Assembly: GCF_012720115.1 (NCBI RefSeq)
Contig: NZ_VNWN01000008.1
Coordinates: forward strand, 182,658-246,657
Origin: Sneathiella chinensis
Lineage (GTDB): Bacteria; Pseudomonadota; Alphaproteobacteria; Sneathiellales; Sneathiellaceae
DNA length: 64,000 bases
Direction: 5' to 3'
This document shows, piece by piece, positions 29,281-38,493 of this stretch (positions within the stretch are counted from its first letter, which is position 1; every line of letters starts with the position of its first letter). A model generated the notes under the pieces. That model was given only the letters and a program-made list of their open reading frames with translations, searched no databases and had not been told where the DNA came from. The translations under genes and the position numbers were made by a program.

Positions 29281-30528
29281 CTATTCGTAGGTTCGGGCGT
29301 CCTCGATGACCATGCCATCATTGGCAAGGCTGCCAACAGGAACAAAAGCCACGCTGCCACGGACCTTGCACTGAGCCTGAATGCTGTCCTCAATGGCAGC
29401 CTGCAGATCGGCTGTGCCGGTTTCAACCTCACACTGCAGGGTCATCTGGTCCACATTGTCCTCGCTGGTCACAACCAGCCGCACCTTGTGAATTTCAGAA
29501 TGTCGTTTCTGAACCGAAACAACCTGTCCCGGATGGACAAACATTCCCTTGACCTTGGCGGTCTGGTCGGCCCGGCCCATCCAGCCCTTGATCCGGGGAC
29601 CGGTGCGCCCACAGGCACTTTCCCCTTCCATCAGGGCGGACATGTCGCCGGTGGCAAAGCGGATCAGCGGATAGGTCCTGTTCAGGGTGGTCACCACCAC
29701 TTCGCCAACCTCACCCGGAGCGACCGGATCGCCGGTTCCGGGGCGGACAATCTCGACGATCACGCCCTCGTCAATGGTCATGCCTTCCATGGCATCGGTT
29801 TCATAGGCAACCAGCCCCAGATCGGCCGTACCGTAAGACTGGATCACCGTGTCGACCCCCAGATCCTGCAGCGCCGTGCGCAAGGACGGGGGCAGGGCCT
29901 CACCGCCCACGCTGGCGACCTTGATGGAACTCATATCAAGGCCGGCCTCGCGGCCCTTTTCCAGAAGAATGCGCAGGAAGGACGGCGTCCCCACATAGGC
30001 GCGGGGTTTCAGGGTGCTGATGGCCTCAAGCTGCATTTCCGTGTTTCCGATACCGGCCGGGAATACCGTACAGCCCACGGCACGGGCGCCGCTTTCCATC
30101 ATGTGACCGGCAGGGGTCATGTGATAGGCGAAGGTGTTATAGACCAGATCGCCGGGGCGGAAACCCGCGGCCCACATGGCCCGGCCCATCCGGAAATAGT
30201 CCCCCTGAATATCCCCCGGCTCGAAAATCGGGCCCGGCGACATGAAGATATTGGCAATCTGGGCCATCCCCAGACCGTTCAGCCCCCCCAGGGGCGGCGT
30301 ATTTCGCTGGGTCTCGATCAGGTCGGATTTGCGGGTCACCGGCAAGGTCGCCAGCGCCTCCCGCGAGGTGATGGAGGCCGGGTCCACATCGGCCAGCAAT
30401 TGACCGAAATACTCGGAATTTTCGCGAGCATGGGCAATCTGCTGCTGCAGGGCCTGCATCTGCTCCCGCTCCCGCGTGGCCGCATCCCGTGTTTCCAGTT
30501 CGTCATAAAATTTACCGGCGCCTGTCAT
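29281..30528 (-). CDS. PaaK-like phenylacetate-CoA ligase family protein
   Basis: An adenylate-forming acyl-CoA ligase of 415 residues. Visible features are the family's N-terminal helices, GMAQIANIFMSPGPIFEPG, the adenylate-site SYGTADLGLVAYE, and the hinge and C-terminal region GRADQTAKVKGMFVHPGQV. PaaK enzymes activate phenylacetate and related aromatic acids. The substrate here is unproven. It is the last gene of a minus-strand cluster encoding a branched-chain-type ABC transporter, which suggests it activates what the transporter imports. Confidence 0.8.
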   Translation of the reverse strand: MTGAGKFYDELETRDAATREREQMQALQQQIAHARENSEYFGQLLADVDPASITSREALATLPVTRKSDLIETQRNTPPLGGLNGLGMAQIANIFMSPGPIFEPGDIQGDYFRMGRAMWAAGFRPGDLVYNTFAYHMTPAGHMMESGARAVGCTVFPAGIGNTEMQLEAISTLKPRAYVGTPSFLRILLEKGREAGLDMSSIKVASVGGEALPPSLRTALQDLGVDTVIQSYGTADLGLVAYETDAMEGMTIDEGVIVEIVRPGTGDPVAPGEVGEVVVTTLNRTYPLIRFATGDMSALMEGESACGRTGPRIKGWMGRADQTAKVKGMFVHPGQVVSVQKRHSEIHKVRLVVTSEDNVDQMTLQCEVETGTADLQAAIEDSIQAQCKVRGSVAFVPVGSLANDGMVIEDARTYE

Positions 30529-30559
30529 CTCTACCCCACTTGCTATCTGTCCAAAGCCG

Positions 30560-31375
30560 TTACGCCAGCCAACGCTTGCGGCGGCGATAATGCTTCACAT
30601 CCCGGAAGCTTTTCCGCCCGTCCCCGCCAAGGCCGAGATAGAATTCCTTCACGTCCTCGTTATTGGCAAGATCGGTTGCATCACCATCCATCACCACACG
30701 CCCGTTTTCAAGGATATATCCATAATGGGCATATTTCAGTGCGATGGTTGCGTTTTGCTCGGCCACCAGAAAGCTCACACCGGTTTCCACATTGAGGCGC
30801 CGGACAATCTCGAAGATTTCCTCGACAAGTTGCGGGGCCAGACCCATGGACGGCTCGTCCAGCAGGATCAGGCTCGGCTTGGCCATCAGGGCCCGGCCAA
30901 CAGCCACCATCTGCTGTTCACCGCCGGACACATACCCGGCCTGTGAATTGCGCCGCTCTTTCAGGCGGGGGAAATAGTGATACACCTTTTCAAGTTCCGC
31001 ATTGACCACGGAGCGCCCGCCCTTGCGGGTATAGGCACCGGTCAACAGGTTCTCTTCCACTGTCAGATGTTCGAAACAATGGCGGCCCTCCATCACCTGA
31101 ACCACCCCGTCCATAACAAGATCGGCGGGGGATTTGGCGGTGATATCGGCGCCGTTATATTCAATGGAGCCTTTCGTAACCTCCCCGCGCTCGGAGCGGA
31201 GGAGGTTCGAAATGGCCTTCAAAGTTGTGGTCTTGCCGGCACCGTTGGCCCCGAGAATGGAGACAATCGACCCCTTCTCGACTTCCAGCGATACCCCCTT
31301 CAAGACAAGAATAACGTGGTCATAAATGACTTCGATGTTATTGACCTTCAGAAGTGGATTACTCGGTGCACTCAT
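30560..31375 (-). CDS. livF: Branched-chain-type ABC transporter ATP-binding protein (LivF)
   Basis: A LivF-type ATPase with Walker A GANGAGKTTTLKA, signature YVSGGEQQMVAVGRAL and Walker B (LILLDEPS). The 271-residue reading starts at ATG 31375; a TTG two codons earlier is less likely. It has a C-terminal extension of about 35 basic residues beyond the usual LivF end. It lies 32 bases before the PaaK-like gene. Confidence 0.9.
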   Translation of the reverse strand: MSAPSNPLLKVNNIEVIYDHVILVLKGVSLEVEKGSIVSILGANGAGKTTTLKAISNLLRSERGEVTKGSIEYNGADITAKSPADLVMDGVVQVMEGRHCFEHLTVEENLLTGAYTRKGGRSVVNAELEKVYHYFPRLKERRNSQAGYVSGGEQQMVAVGRALMAKPSLILLDEPSMGLAPQLVEEIFEIVRRLNVETGVSFLVAEQNATIALKYAHYGYILENGRVVMDGDATDLANNEDVKEFYLGLGGDGRKSFRDVKHYRRRKRWLA

Positions 31376-31413
31376 TGGCAAGACTCACTCTTTTTCAGGT
31401 TAGCAGGTATTGA

Positions 31414-32730
31414 TTAGCCACAAGTGGCCGGTTCCAGACCTTTTTCCTTCAGGTATTTGTCCGCAGTTTCCTGCATGGCCGGAACGACAAGGTCGTTCAT
31501 GGGCTCGATCGGCTCGGACACCAGATTCCATTTCTTGCCATCCCACTGCTGGATGAAGAAGGAACCACCACCGATATGATCCTCGCAGGTCGGTGCGATA
31601 TTCGGCACCATGCCTGTAATGCCCATCTTGGCGGCTGTTGCGTCGTCGATCTTGATATTCTCCATGCCCCAGCGCAGTTGCTCCGAGGTGATGGCTTTCA
31701 CGCCGAATTTCTCCTGCGCGGCCAGAATACCCGCATGGATGAAGGTCTGGGTCACGACGGAGCGGTTATAAAGAACCTGTCCGACATTTTCCTCGCCAGC
31801 GCCATTGCCCTTGCCGTAGACATGCTTGACAATTTCCTGAATGACCGGGAATTCCTTACCGGCCACGTTGAAGGTCGCGCTTTTATACCCGATGGCGGCA
31901 TCGCCAGCCGGAACCGTGTCCTGCTCGGCACCGGCCCACCAGTTGCCGATGAACTTCTCAGCCGGGAAGCGGATACCGGCGGCTTCCTTGATCGCGGTCT
32001 GGTTCATGGCGCCCCAGCCCCACATCACGATATAGTCCGGACGGGCACGGCGAACCTGCAGCCAGGTGGCTTTCTGCTCCAGCCCCGGGAAGGTGACCGG
32101 ATATTCCTTCAGCGTGAAGCCGAACTTTTCGGACATGGTCCGGAAAATCGGAATGGATTCCTTACCATAGGCGATATCCAGATAGACCAGCGCAATGGTC
32201 TTGTCCTTCATGGCGTCAATGCCGCCTTCCTGCTCGCTGATATACTTGAAGATACCGGTGGCCTGACCCCAATAGTTGGTCATCAGCGGGAACACCCACG
32301 GGAACGCGGTTCCCACACCCGCATCCGAACGACCATATCCCATGGTCAGAAGCGGAATCTTGTCGGTCCGCGTCCGGTCAGTCAGCGCATAGGTGACACC
32401 CGTGCTGTACGGTTGATAGATCAGGGCCCCGCCATGATTGGTCTTTGTCCGCTCATAGCATTCAACCCCGCGGTCGGTGTTGTAGCCGAACTCGCATTCC
32501 TCATAGATCACACGGGCGCCGTTCACACCGCCGTCCCGCTCGTTGATCATGGCCCAGTAATCGGATGCGCCATTGGCCGTGGGAATGCCGCCCGGTGCAA
32601 ATGGACCGGTCCGATAAACCAGCTTCGGCAGATACAGCGTATCCTCGGCCAGTGCCGGGGCCGGTGCGGCCAGCGGGGCCGCCAGAACGGCAGCACCAAC
32701 GGCACCCAGTACAAATTTCTTCAAACTCAT
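31414..32730 (-). CDS. livK: Periplasmic substrate-binding protein of the Liv-type ABC transporter
   Basis: The 438-residue precursor begins with a signal peptide (KKFVLGAVGAAVLAAP, cleavage after PALA). A type I periplasmic-binding fold follows, with PFAPGGIPTANGASDYWAMIN and GVNGARVIYEECEFGYN. It belongs to the long branch of this family often seen with acyl-CoA ligases rather than to true leucine-binding proteins, so an aromatic or other carboxylic acid is a fair guess. Start 32730 has GAGGAAAGAC just upstream. Confidence 0.88.
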   Translation of the reverse strand: MSLKKFVLGAVGAAVLAAPLAAPAPALAEDTLYLPKLVYRTGPFAPGGIPTANGASDYWAMINERDGGVNGARVIYEECEFGYNTDRGVECYERTKTNHGGALIYQPYSTGVTYALTDRTRTDKIPLLTMGYGRSDAGVGTAFPWVFPLMTNYWGQATGIFKYISEQEGGIDAMKDKTIALVYLDIAYGKESIPIFRTMSEKFGFTLKEYPVTFPGLEQKATWLQVRRARPDYIVMWGWGAMNQTAIKEAAGIRFPAEKFIGNWWAGAEQDTVPAGDAAIGYKSATFNVAGKEFPVIQEIVKHVYGKGNGAGEENVGQVLYNRSVVTQTFIHAGILAAQEKFGVKAITSEQLRWGMENIKIDDATAAKMGITGMVPNIAPTCEDHIGGGSFFIQQWDGKKWNLVSEPIEPMNDLVVPAMQETADKYLKEKGLEPATCG

Positions 32731-32811
32731 GTCTTTCCTCCCAGTTAGACTGTTCCCCCGGATGCGGCATAGCACCACCGGGCAATCGAAATCCGTCTGC
32801 CTCCAGACGGG

Positions 32812-33897
32812 TCAGTATGGAAACGGCCAGGTCCTCAGTTTCTCCTTGCCGATGGTCCATAGTCTTGCAAGCCCGTGAGGCTCCACAATCAAGAAAAAGA
32901 TGATCAACACCCCGAAGATCATGAACTCCAGATGGGCCACCATATCCACCCCGATATTCCAGCCGATCATGGGCGGAACGTTGTTCAGGAAAATCGGCAG
33001 CAGGGTAATGAAGGCGGCCCCGATAAAGGCACCGAGGATACTGCCCATGCCGCCAATGATGACCATGAACAGGATCGAGAAGGACCGATTGATACCAAAG
33101 GCTTCCGGCTCCACCGTGCCCAGATGAACGAAAGCCCACAGCGCCCCGGCCACCCCGCAGAAGAAGGAACTGACGGCAAAGGCGGTCAGTTTGGTCTGCA
33201 GCGGCCTGAACCCGATGATCTCGGCGGCGATATCCATATCCCGGATGGCCATCCAGCCCCGGCCGATATGGCTGCGCACGAGATTTTTGGCGGCCATGGC
33301 CATCACCACGACAAAGGTCAGGGTGAACAGGTATTTTTCCGCCGGTGTATGGAATTCATAGCCCAGCACCACAAGCGGCGGGGCGGTGATCACACCGGAC
33401 GGGCTGTAGTTTGTGAACCAGCCCACCTTGACCAGAAGCCATTCGATAAAAAACTGCGCGGCGAGGGTCGCCACCGCCAGATAGAAACCCTTGATGCGCA
33501 GGCTGGGGATACCGAACATCACGCCGACCAGCGCAGCCACGACACCCGCCAGCAGGATCGTCAGGATCAGCGGCAAGGTTGCCTCGGCCCCGCCAAGAGC
33601 AATGGAGAAGGTGGCCAGCTTGTAGGCCGAGAAGGCCCCCACCGCCATGAACGCCCCGGTCCCAAGGGAAATCTGCCCGGCATAGCCCGTCAGGATATTG
33701 AGGCCCACCGCCGCCAGTGCCAGAATAAGGAACGGCGTCATGATCGCGCCGACAAAGTAGTCCCCGGCAAACAGGGGAATACCGATGAAGGCAACCAGCA
33801 ACAGAATGGCAATACCGATCCGGTCCTGAAGGATGGGGAAAACGGCCTGATCTTCCTTGTAGGAGGACTTGAACTGTCCTGCTTCACGATAAAACAT
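32812..33897 (-). CDS. livM: Liv-type ABC transporter permease (LivM)
   Basis: A 361-residue inner-membrane permease with about nine hydrophobic segments. It carries the LivM signatures GLNILTGYAGQISLGTGAFMAVGAF and IGRGWMAIRDMDIAAEIIGF. It lies 5 bases after livH and before livK. Confidence 0.92.
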   Translation of the reverse strand: MFYREAGQFKSSYKEDQAVFPILQDRIGIAILLLVAFIGIPLFAGDYFVGAIMTPFLILALAAVGLNILTGYAGQISLGTGAFMAVGAFSAYKLATFSIALGGAEATLPLILTILLAGVVAALVGVMFGIPSLRIKGFYLAVATLAAQFFIEWLLVKVGWFTNYSPSGVITAPPLVVLGYEFHTPAEKYLFTLTFVVVMAMAAKNLVRSHIGRGWMAIRDMDIAAEIIGFRPLQTKLTAFAVSSFFCGVAGALWAFVHLGTVEPEAFGINRSFSILFMVIIGGMGSILGAFIGAAFITLLPIFLNNVPPMIGWNIGVDMVAHLEFMIFGVLIIFFLIVEPHGLARLWTIGKEKLRTWPFPY

Positions 33898-33902
33898 CTA
33901 CC

Positions 33903-34808
33903 CTAAACCCTCTCAATAATCTTTTCGCCAAAGAGACCCTGCGGCCGGAACAGCAGGAAGACCATCGCCAGCATGTAGGCGAACCAGTTTTCAATCGCCC
34001 CGCCCACAAAGGGGCCAAGATAGATTTCCGCCAGCTTTTCGCCTGCACCAATGATCAGCCCGCCAATAATCGCACCCGGGATCGACGTGAACCCGCCCAG
34101 CATCAGAACCGGCAGGGCTTTCAGCGCCAGCAGGGACAGGCTGAACTGGACGCCCAGCTTGGAGCCCCACATGATCCCGGCCACCAGCCCGACCAGACCG
34201 GCCACGGACCAGACGATGATCCAGATATTGCGAAGGGAAATCCCCACGGACATGGCCGCCTGATGATCGTCAGCCACCGCCCGGAGCGCCCGGCCGATCT
34301 TTGTCTTGTTGAAAAAAATCGCCAGACCGAGAACAAGTCCCCCGGCGGTCGCCCCGGCCACCAGTTCAAGCTGGTCCACGAAAATGCCCCCGAAATCGAG
34401 AGACCCGGTCGGCAGGCCGATATCAAGCGGCTTGATATCGCTGCCCCAGAGGGTCTGGCCGAAACCGTCGAGGAAAAAGGTGATCCCGATGGTCGCCATG
34501 AACAGGATGATCGGTTCCTGATTGACCAGTTTGCCGAGCACGAATTTCTCGACACACCAGGCCAGCAGGATCATCACAACAACCGTCAGGAGGAACGCCA
34601 CCGTCCAGTGAACGCCCAGCATCTCCTGAAAGCCCACAAGGCTGAGGGCGGCAAAAAGCATCATCGCCCCTTGCGCAAAGTTGAACACCCCGGAGGCCTT
34701 GAAAATCAGGACAAATCCCAGTGCGACGAGGGAATACAGGGTTCCGGTCAACAATCCGCTAAACAGAACCTCAAGGAAAAACATGAATTCAATGACAAAA
34801 TCTTCCAT
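33903..34808 (-). CDS. livH: Liv-type ABC transporter permease (LivH)
   Basis: A 301-residue permease with GTLYSLVALGFVLIFKASGVFNFAQGAMM near the N-terminus and the LRAVADDHQAAMSVGI cytoplasmic loop that contacts the ATPase. The start has GGGAG at a six-base spacing. It forms the channel with LivM. Confidence 0.93.
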   Translation of the reverse strand: MEDFVIEFMFFLEVLFSGLLTGTLYSLVALGFVLIFKASGVFNFAQGAMMLFAALSLVGFQEMLGVHWTVAFLLTVVVMILLAWCVEKFVLGKLVNQEPIILFMATIGITFFLDGFGQTLWGSDIKPLDIGLPTGSLDFGGIFVDQLELVAGATAGGLVLGLAIFFNKTKIGRALRAVADDHQAAMSVGISLRNIWIIVWSVAGLVGLVAGIMWGSKLGVQFSLSLLALKALPVLMLGGFTSIPGAIIGGLIIGAGEKLAEIYLGPFVGGAIENWFAYMLAMVFLLFRPQGLFGEKIIERV

Positions 34809-34828
34809 TACACGCTCCCGCTACCGGA

Positions 34829-35620
34829 TTAATGACCGCCGCCCAGATAGGCATCGATAACGTTCTGGTTGGTCCGCACCTCTTCCGGCACCCCGTCCCC
34901 GATTTTCCCGCCATAATCCAGAACCATGACCCGGTCGGAGATATCCATCACCACCCCCATGTCATGTTCAATCAGGCAGATGGTTGTTCCGAACTCGTCA
35001 TTCACATCCAGAATGAAGCGGCACATGTCTTCCTTTTCTTCAAGGTTCATGCCGGCCATGGGCTCGTCCAGCAGCAGAAGCTCCGGCTCTGCCGCCAGGG
35101 CGCGGCCAAGCTCAACCCGCTTTTGCAGGCCATAGGGCAAGCGGCCCACCGGGGTCTTGCGAATGGCCTCGATTTCCAGAAAGTCGATGATGTCCTCGAC
35201 GAAGCGGCGATGTTCCAGTTCCTCTTTCTCGGCCTTGCCCCACCAGATCATGGAGGTCAGCAGGTTGGATTTCATCTTCAGATTGCGGCCGGTCATGATG
35301 TTGTCCAGCGTCGACATGCCCTTGAAAAGCGCCACATTCTGGAAGGTCCGCGCAATTCCTTGCGCCGCCGCTTCATAGGGCTTCATGGCGCTTCGTTTTT
35401 GTCCCTTGTAGGTGATGGTTCCCTGCTGCGGATGATAGAAGCCGTTGATACAGTTCAACATCGACGTCTTGCCCGCACCGTTAGGCCCAATGATGGCCCG
35501 CACCTCGCCTTTCCTGATATCGAAACTGACATCAGAAATTGCCCGAACCGCGCCAAAAGACAGGCTGATATCCTCCACGGCCAGAAGGACATCGCCGGGT
35601 TTGATTTCATGTACTCCCAT
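34829..35620 (-). CDS. livG: Branched-chain-type ABC transporter ATP-binding protein (LivG)
   Basis: A LivG-type ATPase of 263 residues with Walker A GPNGAGKTSML, Walker B (LLLLDEPMAGMN) and the typical LivG C-terminus (YGGKIGDGVPEEVRTNQNVIDAYLG). It is 20 bases upstream of livH. It is adjacent to an acyl-CoA ligase, 21 bases from that gene's end. Confidence 0.93.
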   Translation of the reverse strand: MGVHEIKPGDVLLAVEDISLSFGAVRAISDVSFDIRKGEVRAIIGPNGAGKTSMLNCINGFYHPQQGTITYKGQKRSAMKPYEAAAQGIARTFQNVALFKGMSTLDNIMTGRNLKMKSNLLTSMIWWGKAEKEELEHRRFVEDIIDFLEIEAIRKTPVGRLPYGLQKRVELGRALAAEPELLLLDEPMAGMNLEEKEDMCRFILDVNDEFGTTICLIEHDMGVVMDISDRVMVLDYGGKIGDGVPEEVRTNQNVIDAYLGGGH

Positions 35621-35640
35621 GACTTTACGATCCCTGCAAT

Positions 35641-37596
35641 TTAAGACGCGGCACGAACGGCCGGATAGGTTTCAGCATCCCAGACCTTGACGGTGGCCTT
35701 GAGAACGCCAGTCCGGCCATCCTCGAATGTCATCTGAGACTCGATATAGGCGGTTTCATCATTGGAGAAGAGCGCGTCAATCAGCGTCCCGTAGCGTTCC
35801 GCCACGATACGGCGGCGCACCTTTCGGGTTCGCGTCAATTCCCCGTCATCCGCATCCAGCGCCTTCGGCAAAATCAGGAAACGGCTGATCTGGGCACCGG
35901 CAAGCTCACTGTCGATGGCAAGGTCCCTGTTGACCTGCTCCACCCCTTCCTTGACCAGACTGTAAACCTCGTCCCGATTGGCAAGGTCCTGATAGCTGGT
36001 ATAGGAAATGCCCCGCCGTTCCGCCCAGTTGCCCACGGCCTCAAGATCGATATTGATGAAGGCAGTGACCGTATCCTTGTCCGCGCCATGACAGACCGCT
36101 TCGGAAATGGACGGGAAGAATTTCAGCTTGTTCTCGATATACTGGGGGGCGAACAGGGTTCCATCCTCCAGCTTGCCCACATCCTTGGCCCGGTCGATAA
36201 TCTTCAACTGGCCGTCATCGGTCATGATCCCGGCATCCCCTGTGTGAACCCAGCCATCGGTGGTTTTGGTTTCCTGCGTGGCTTCATCGTTCTTGTAGTA
36301 GCCGACAAAGCTGCCGGGACTGCGATACAGCACCTCACCCGTCGTCTCATCCAGCTTGACCTCGCATCCCGGAGCGGGCGGCCCGACTGTATCCGGGCGC
36401 ACATCCTTGTCATTCTGGATGCAGACATAGGCACAGGATTCCGTCTGGCCATAGAGCTGCTTCAGGTTCAGGCCGAGCGAGCGGTAAAACTTGAAAACCT
36501 CCGGTCCCATGGGGGCACCGGCCGTATAGGCCACCCGGATTTCACTGAACCCCAGCGTATTCTTGAGCGGCCCGTAAACCAGAAAATCCCCGATGGTATA
36601 GAGCAGCCGATCCAGAAACGAGACCGGCTTGCCTTCCAGGATCTGCACCCCGCAGCGTTTTGCCACATCGATGAAATAGTGGAACATCTTCTGCTTGATC
36701 TTGCTGGCATCCTCGATGCGGATCATCATCTGTGTCAGCATGTTCTCGAAGATCGCGGGCGGCGCGAAATAATAGGTCGGGCCGATTTCCCGAAGGTCGG
36801 TCAGAACCGTTTCCGCACTTTCCGGGCAATTCACGGAAAAGCCGGCCTGTGAGGCCTGTGAATAGGAAAACAGGTGGTCCCCGACCCACGCCATGGGCAG
36901 ATAGGACAGAACCTTGTCCTTTTCGGTCAGGTTTTCGAACTCAACCGACAAACGGCCGCAGGTCACCATGTTATCGAAACTGAGCATGACCCCCTTGGGG
37001 CGACCGGTTGTCCCGGATGTATACAGGATCGTGGCAATATCGCTGCCCTTCGCCTTGTCCACTTCCGCCTCATAGAAACCCGGATGGGCGGCATCAAAGG
37101 CCCGGCCCTTTTCCTGTACGGCCTCATACGACAGGATGAACGGCTGGGTGTAATGCCGCATCCCGCGTGGTTCCTTGTAAATCAGGTGGGTGATGGTCGG
37201 ACATTGATCCATGATGGACAGAACCTTGTCCACCTGCTCCTGATCCTCTGCCACGACGACTTTGGCCTCGGCATGGTCCAGAACATACTGGACTTCCTCG
37301 GCCACGCCATCCTGATAGATCGGCACCGGCAAGGCACCAACGGCCTGAGCCGCGGCAAACACCCAGTATAATTGCGGACGGTTTGAGCCAATAATGGCAA
37401 TGGCATCCCCCCGCTTGACCCCCAATTCTGAAAAACCAAGCGCGAGGGCGCGGGCGTTTTCATAGACATCCTTCCAGCTATAGGTCTGCCAGATGCCGAA
37501 TTCCTTCTCTCTGAAAGCGGGTGCGTCAGGTCGTTGCCGGGCATTCCTCAGCAACAATTTCGGGAAGGTATCGCACTCCTGTACTTCGCTTTTCAT
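35641..37596 (-). CDS. Long-chain acyl-CoA synthetase-like AMP-binding protein
   Basis: A large adenylate-forming ligase of 651 residues. The P-loop-like ILYTSGTTGRPKGVM motif is present, with YGQTESCAYVC and a C-terminal GWVHTGDAG and KDVGKLEDGTLFAPQYIENKLKF region. It resembles FAA1-type fatty acyl-CoA synthetases, though the substrate could be another acid. I chose ATG 37596, preceded by AGGGA; an open frame continues to 37767 without support. It is the first gene of the ligase-LivGHMKF-ligase cluster and reads away from an AT-rich gap. Confidence 0.85.
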   Translation of the reverse strand: MKSEVQECDTFPKLLLRNARQRPDAPAFREKEFGIWQTYSWKDVYENARALALGFSELGVKRGDAIAIIGSNRPQLYWVFAAAQAVGALPVPIYQDGVAEEVQYVLDHAEAKVVVAEDQEQVDKVLSIMDQCPTITHLIYKEPRGMRHYTQPFILSYEAVQEKGRAFDAAHPGFYEAEVDKAKGSDIATILYTSGTTGRPKGVMLSFDNMVTCGRLSVEFENLTEKDKVLSYLPMAWVGDHLFSYSQASQAGFSVNCPESAETVLTDLREIGPTYYFAPPAIFENMLTQMMIRIEDASKIKQKMFHYFIDVAKRCGVQILEGKPVSFLDRLLYTIGDFLVYGPLKNTLGFSEIRVAYTAGAPMGPEVFKFYRSLGLNLKQLYGQTESCAYVCIQNDKDVRPDTVGPPAPGCEVKLDETTGEVLYRSPGSFVGYYKNDEATQETKTTDGWVHTGDAGIMTDDGQLKIIDRAKDVGKLEDGTLFAPQYIENKLKFFPSISEAVCHGADKDTVTAFINIDLEAVGNWAERRGISYTSYQDLANRDEVYSLVKEGVEQVNRDLAIDSELAGAQISRFLILPKALDADDGELTRTRKVRRRIVAERYGTLIDALFSNDETAYIESQMTFEDGRTGVLKATVKVWDAETYPAVRAAS

Positions 37597-38493
37597 AGGT
37601 TCCCTGTTCCCCATCATAGGCGTTACAAAATGCCACCACATTCCAGGAAACGGTCGGTCTACGGGCGCGAAGGCACACACTGCGCTTCCCGTGTATATCC
37701 TTGACGGCACCTTCCCCTGAAAAGGTGCACCTAGTCGACGTCTCTCCCAAAACGTGCGGCTTTTCACCGTCTTCCAGACCTGCTTATATTTTCAGGCCTT
37801 CTAAATTGCACTATTCGAATATTGCCACTAAAGGTCAAGAGAAAATTTTCAATTATTTGCTTATTTAATAAAAAAACTTCCTAATTAAACAACTATATAC
37901 AATAAATAAAAAGAACAAGCGTTTGTATTAATAGTAAAAATACTAACCATATATTTATTCAAATAAACAAATAGTATATATATAAGATTTATAAAACGAA
38001 TAATATCACGCTGTTCTTGATTTTTTAGATTTTCATAATATTAATATTACTAGATGTCTTTTGTCATTTTTTGTTTAGTTAATATAAACTGGGTTTTGCT
38101 CCCCCGGTTACCGCAATAATTTCACTCATCCCGCGCCGGACTGAAACGGCGCGACTGTTCAAGGGCAGAAAAGACGGCATTTTACCGGTGCGGCGGCGGG
38201 CCCTCCCCCGTCAAACCCGGATCAGCGGCGGCCGTTTTGGCCAAGTTTTGGGCAAAATGAAAAATATTCCAGCCGGGAATCACGGCGCCCGGCCCCCGGC
38301 CACTCATTCGGGTTGAGTAAGCGGCCAGCCCTTCCCCGGCATTTTCCCTGTCAATTTTTTGCCCCTTTCAGGGAGAATCTTACCTTTAGTCTTGAGAAAG
38401 TTGGAAAAATGGGGCACATACGGGCCGATAATTCATTGGTGTCATAATAACCCCGGCACCACCCCGTTCCCATTCTGAGCAAGGAGCGAAGCG
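37597..38493 (+). other. 897-base divergent intergenic gap with a very AT-rich core
   Basis: No credible gene on either strand. From 37801 to 38100 the hand-counted GC content is about 21% (63 of 300), and 37861-37980 falls to about 16%. The surrounding genes are far richer in GC. The core holds many short A/T tracts, a perfect 14-base palindrome TAATATTAATATTA (38036-38049) and GAAAATTTTC (37841-37850). From 38101 the sequence returns abruptly to high GC and leads into acnA. The gap must contain both the acnA promoter and the promoter of the ligase/liv cluster. I saw no transposase remnant, terminal repeats or tRNA. Confidence 0.8.

Noticed and set aside
29169..29432. 87-codon minus-strand frame with a hydrophobic N-terminus between ccmA and the PaaK-like gene
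   Set aside because: It overlaps about 150 bases of the PaaK-like C-terminus in another frame, lacks a ribosome site, and its tail is low-quality sequence.
37801..38100. AT-rich island as a CRISPR leader or insertion-sequence remnant
   Set aside because: No regularly spaced direct repeats, no terminal inverted repeats and no transposase fragments were seen.
37801..38100. AT-rich island as the chromosomal replication origin
   Set aside because: No cluster of DnaA boxes was seen and no origin-linked genes (dnaA, dnaN, hemE, parAB) are in the window.
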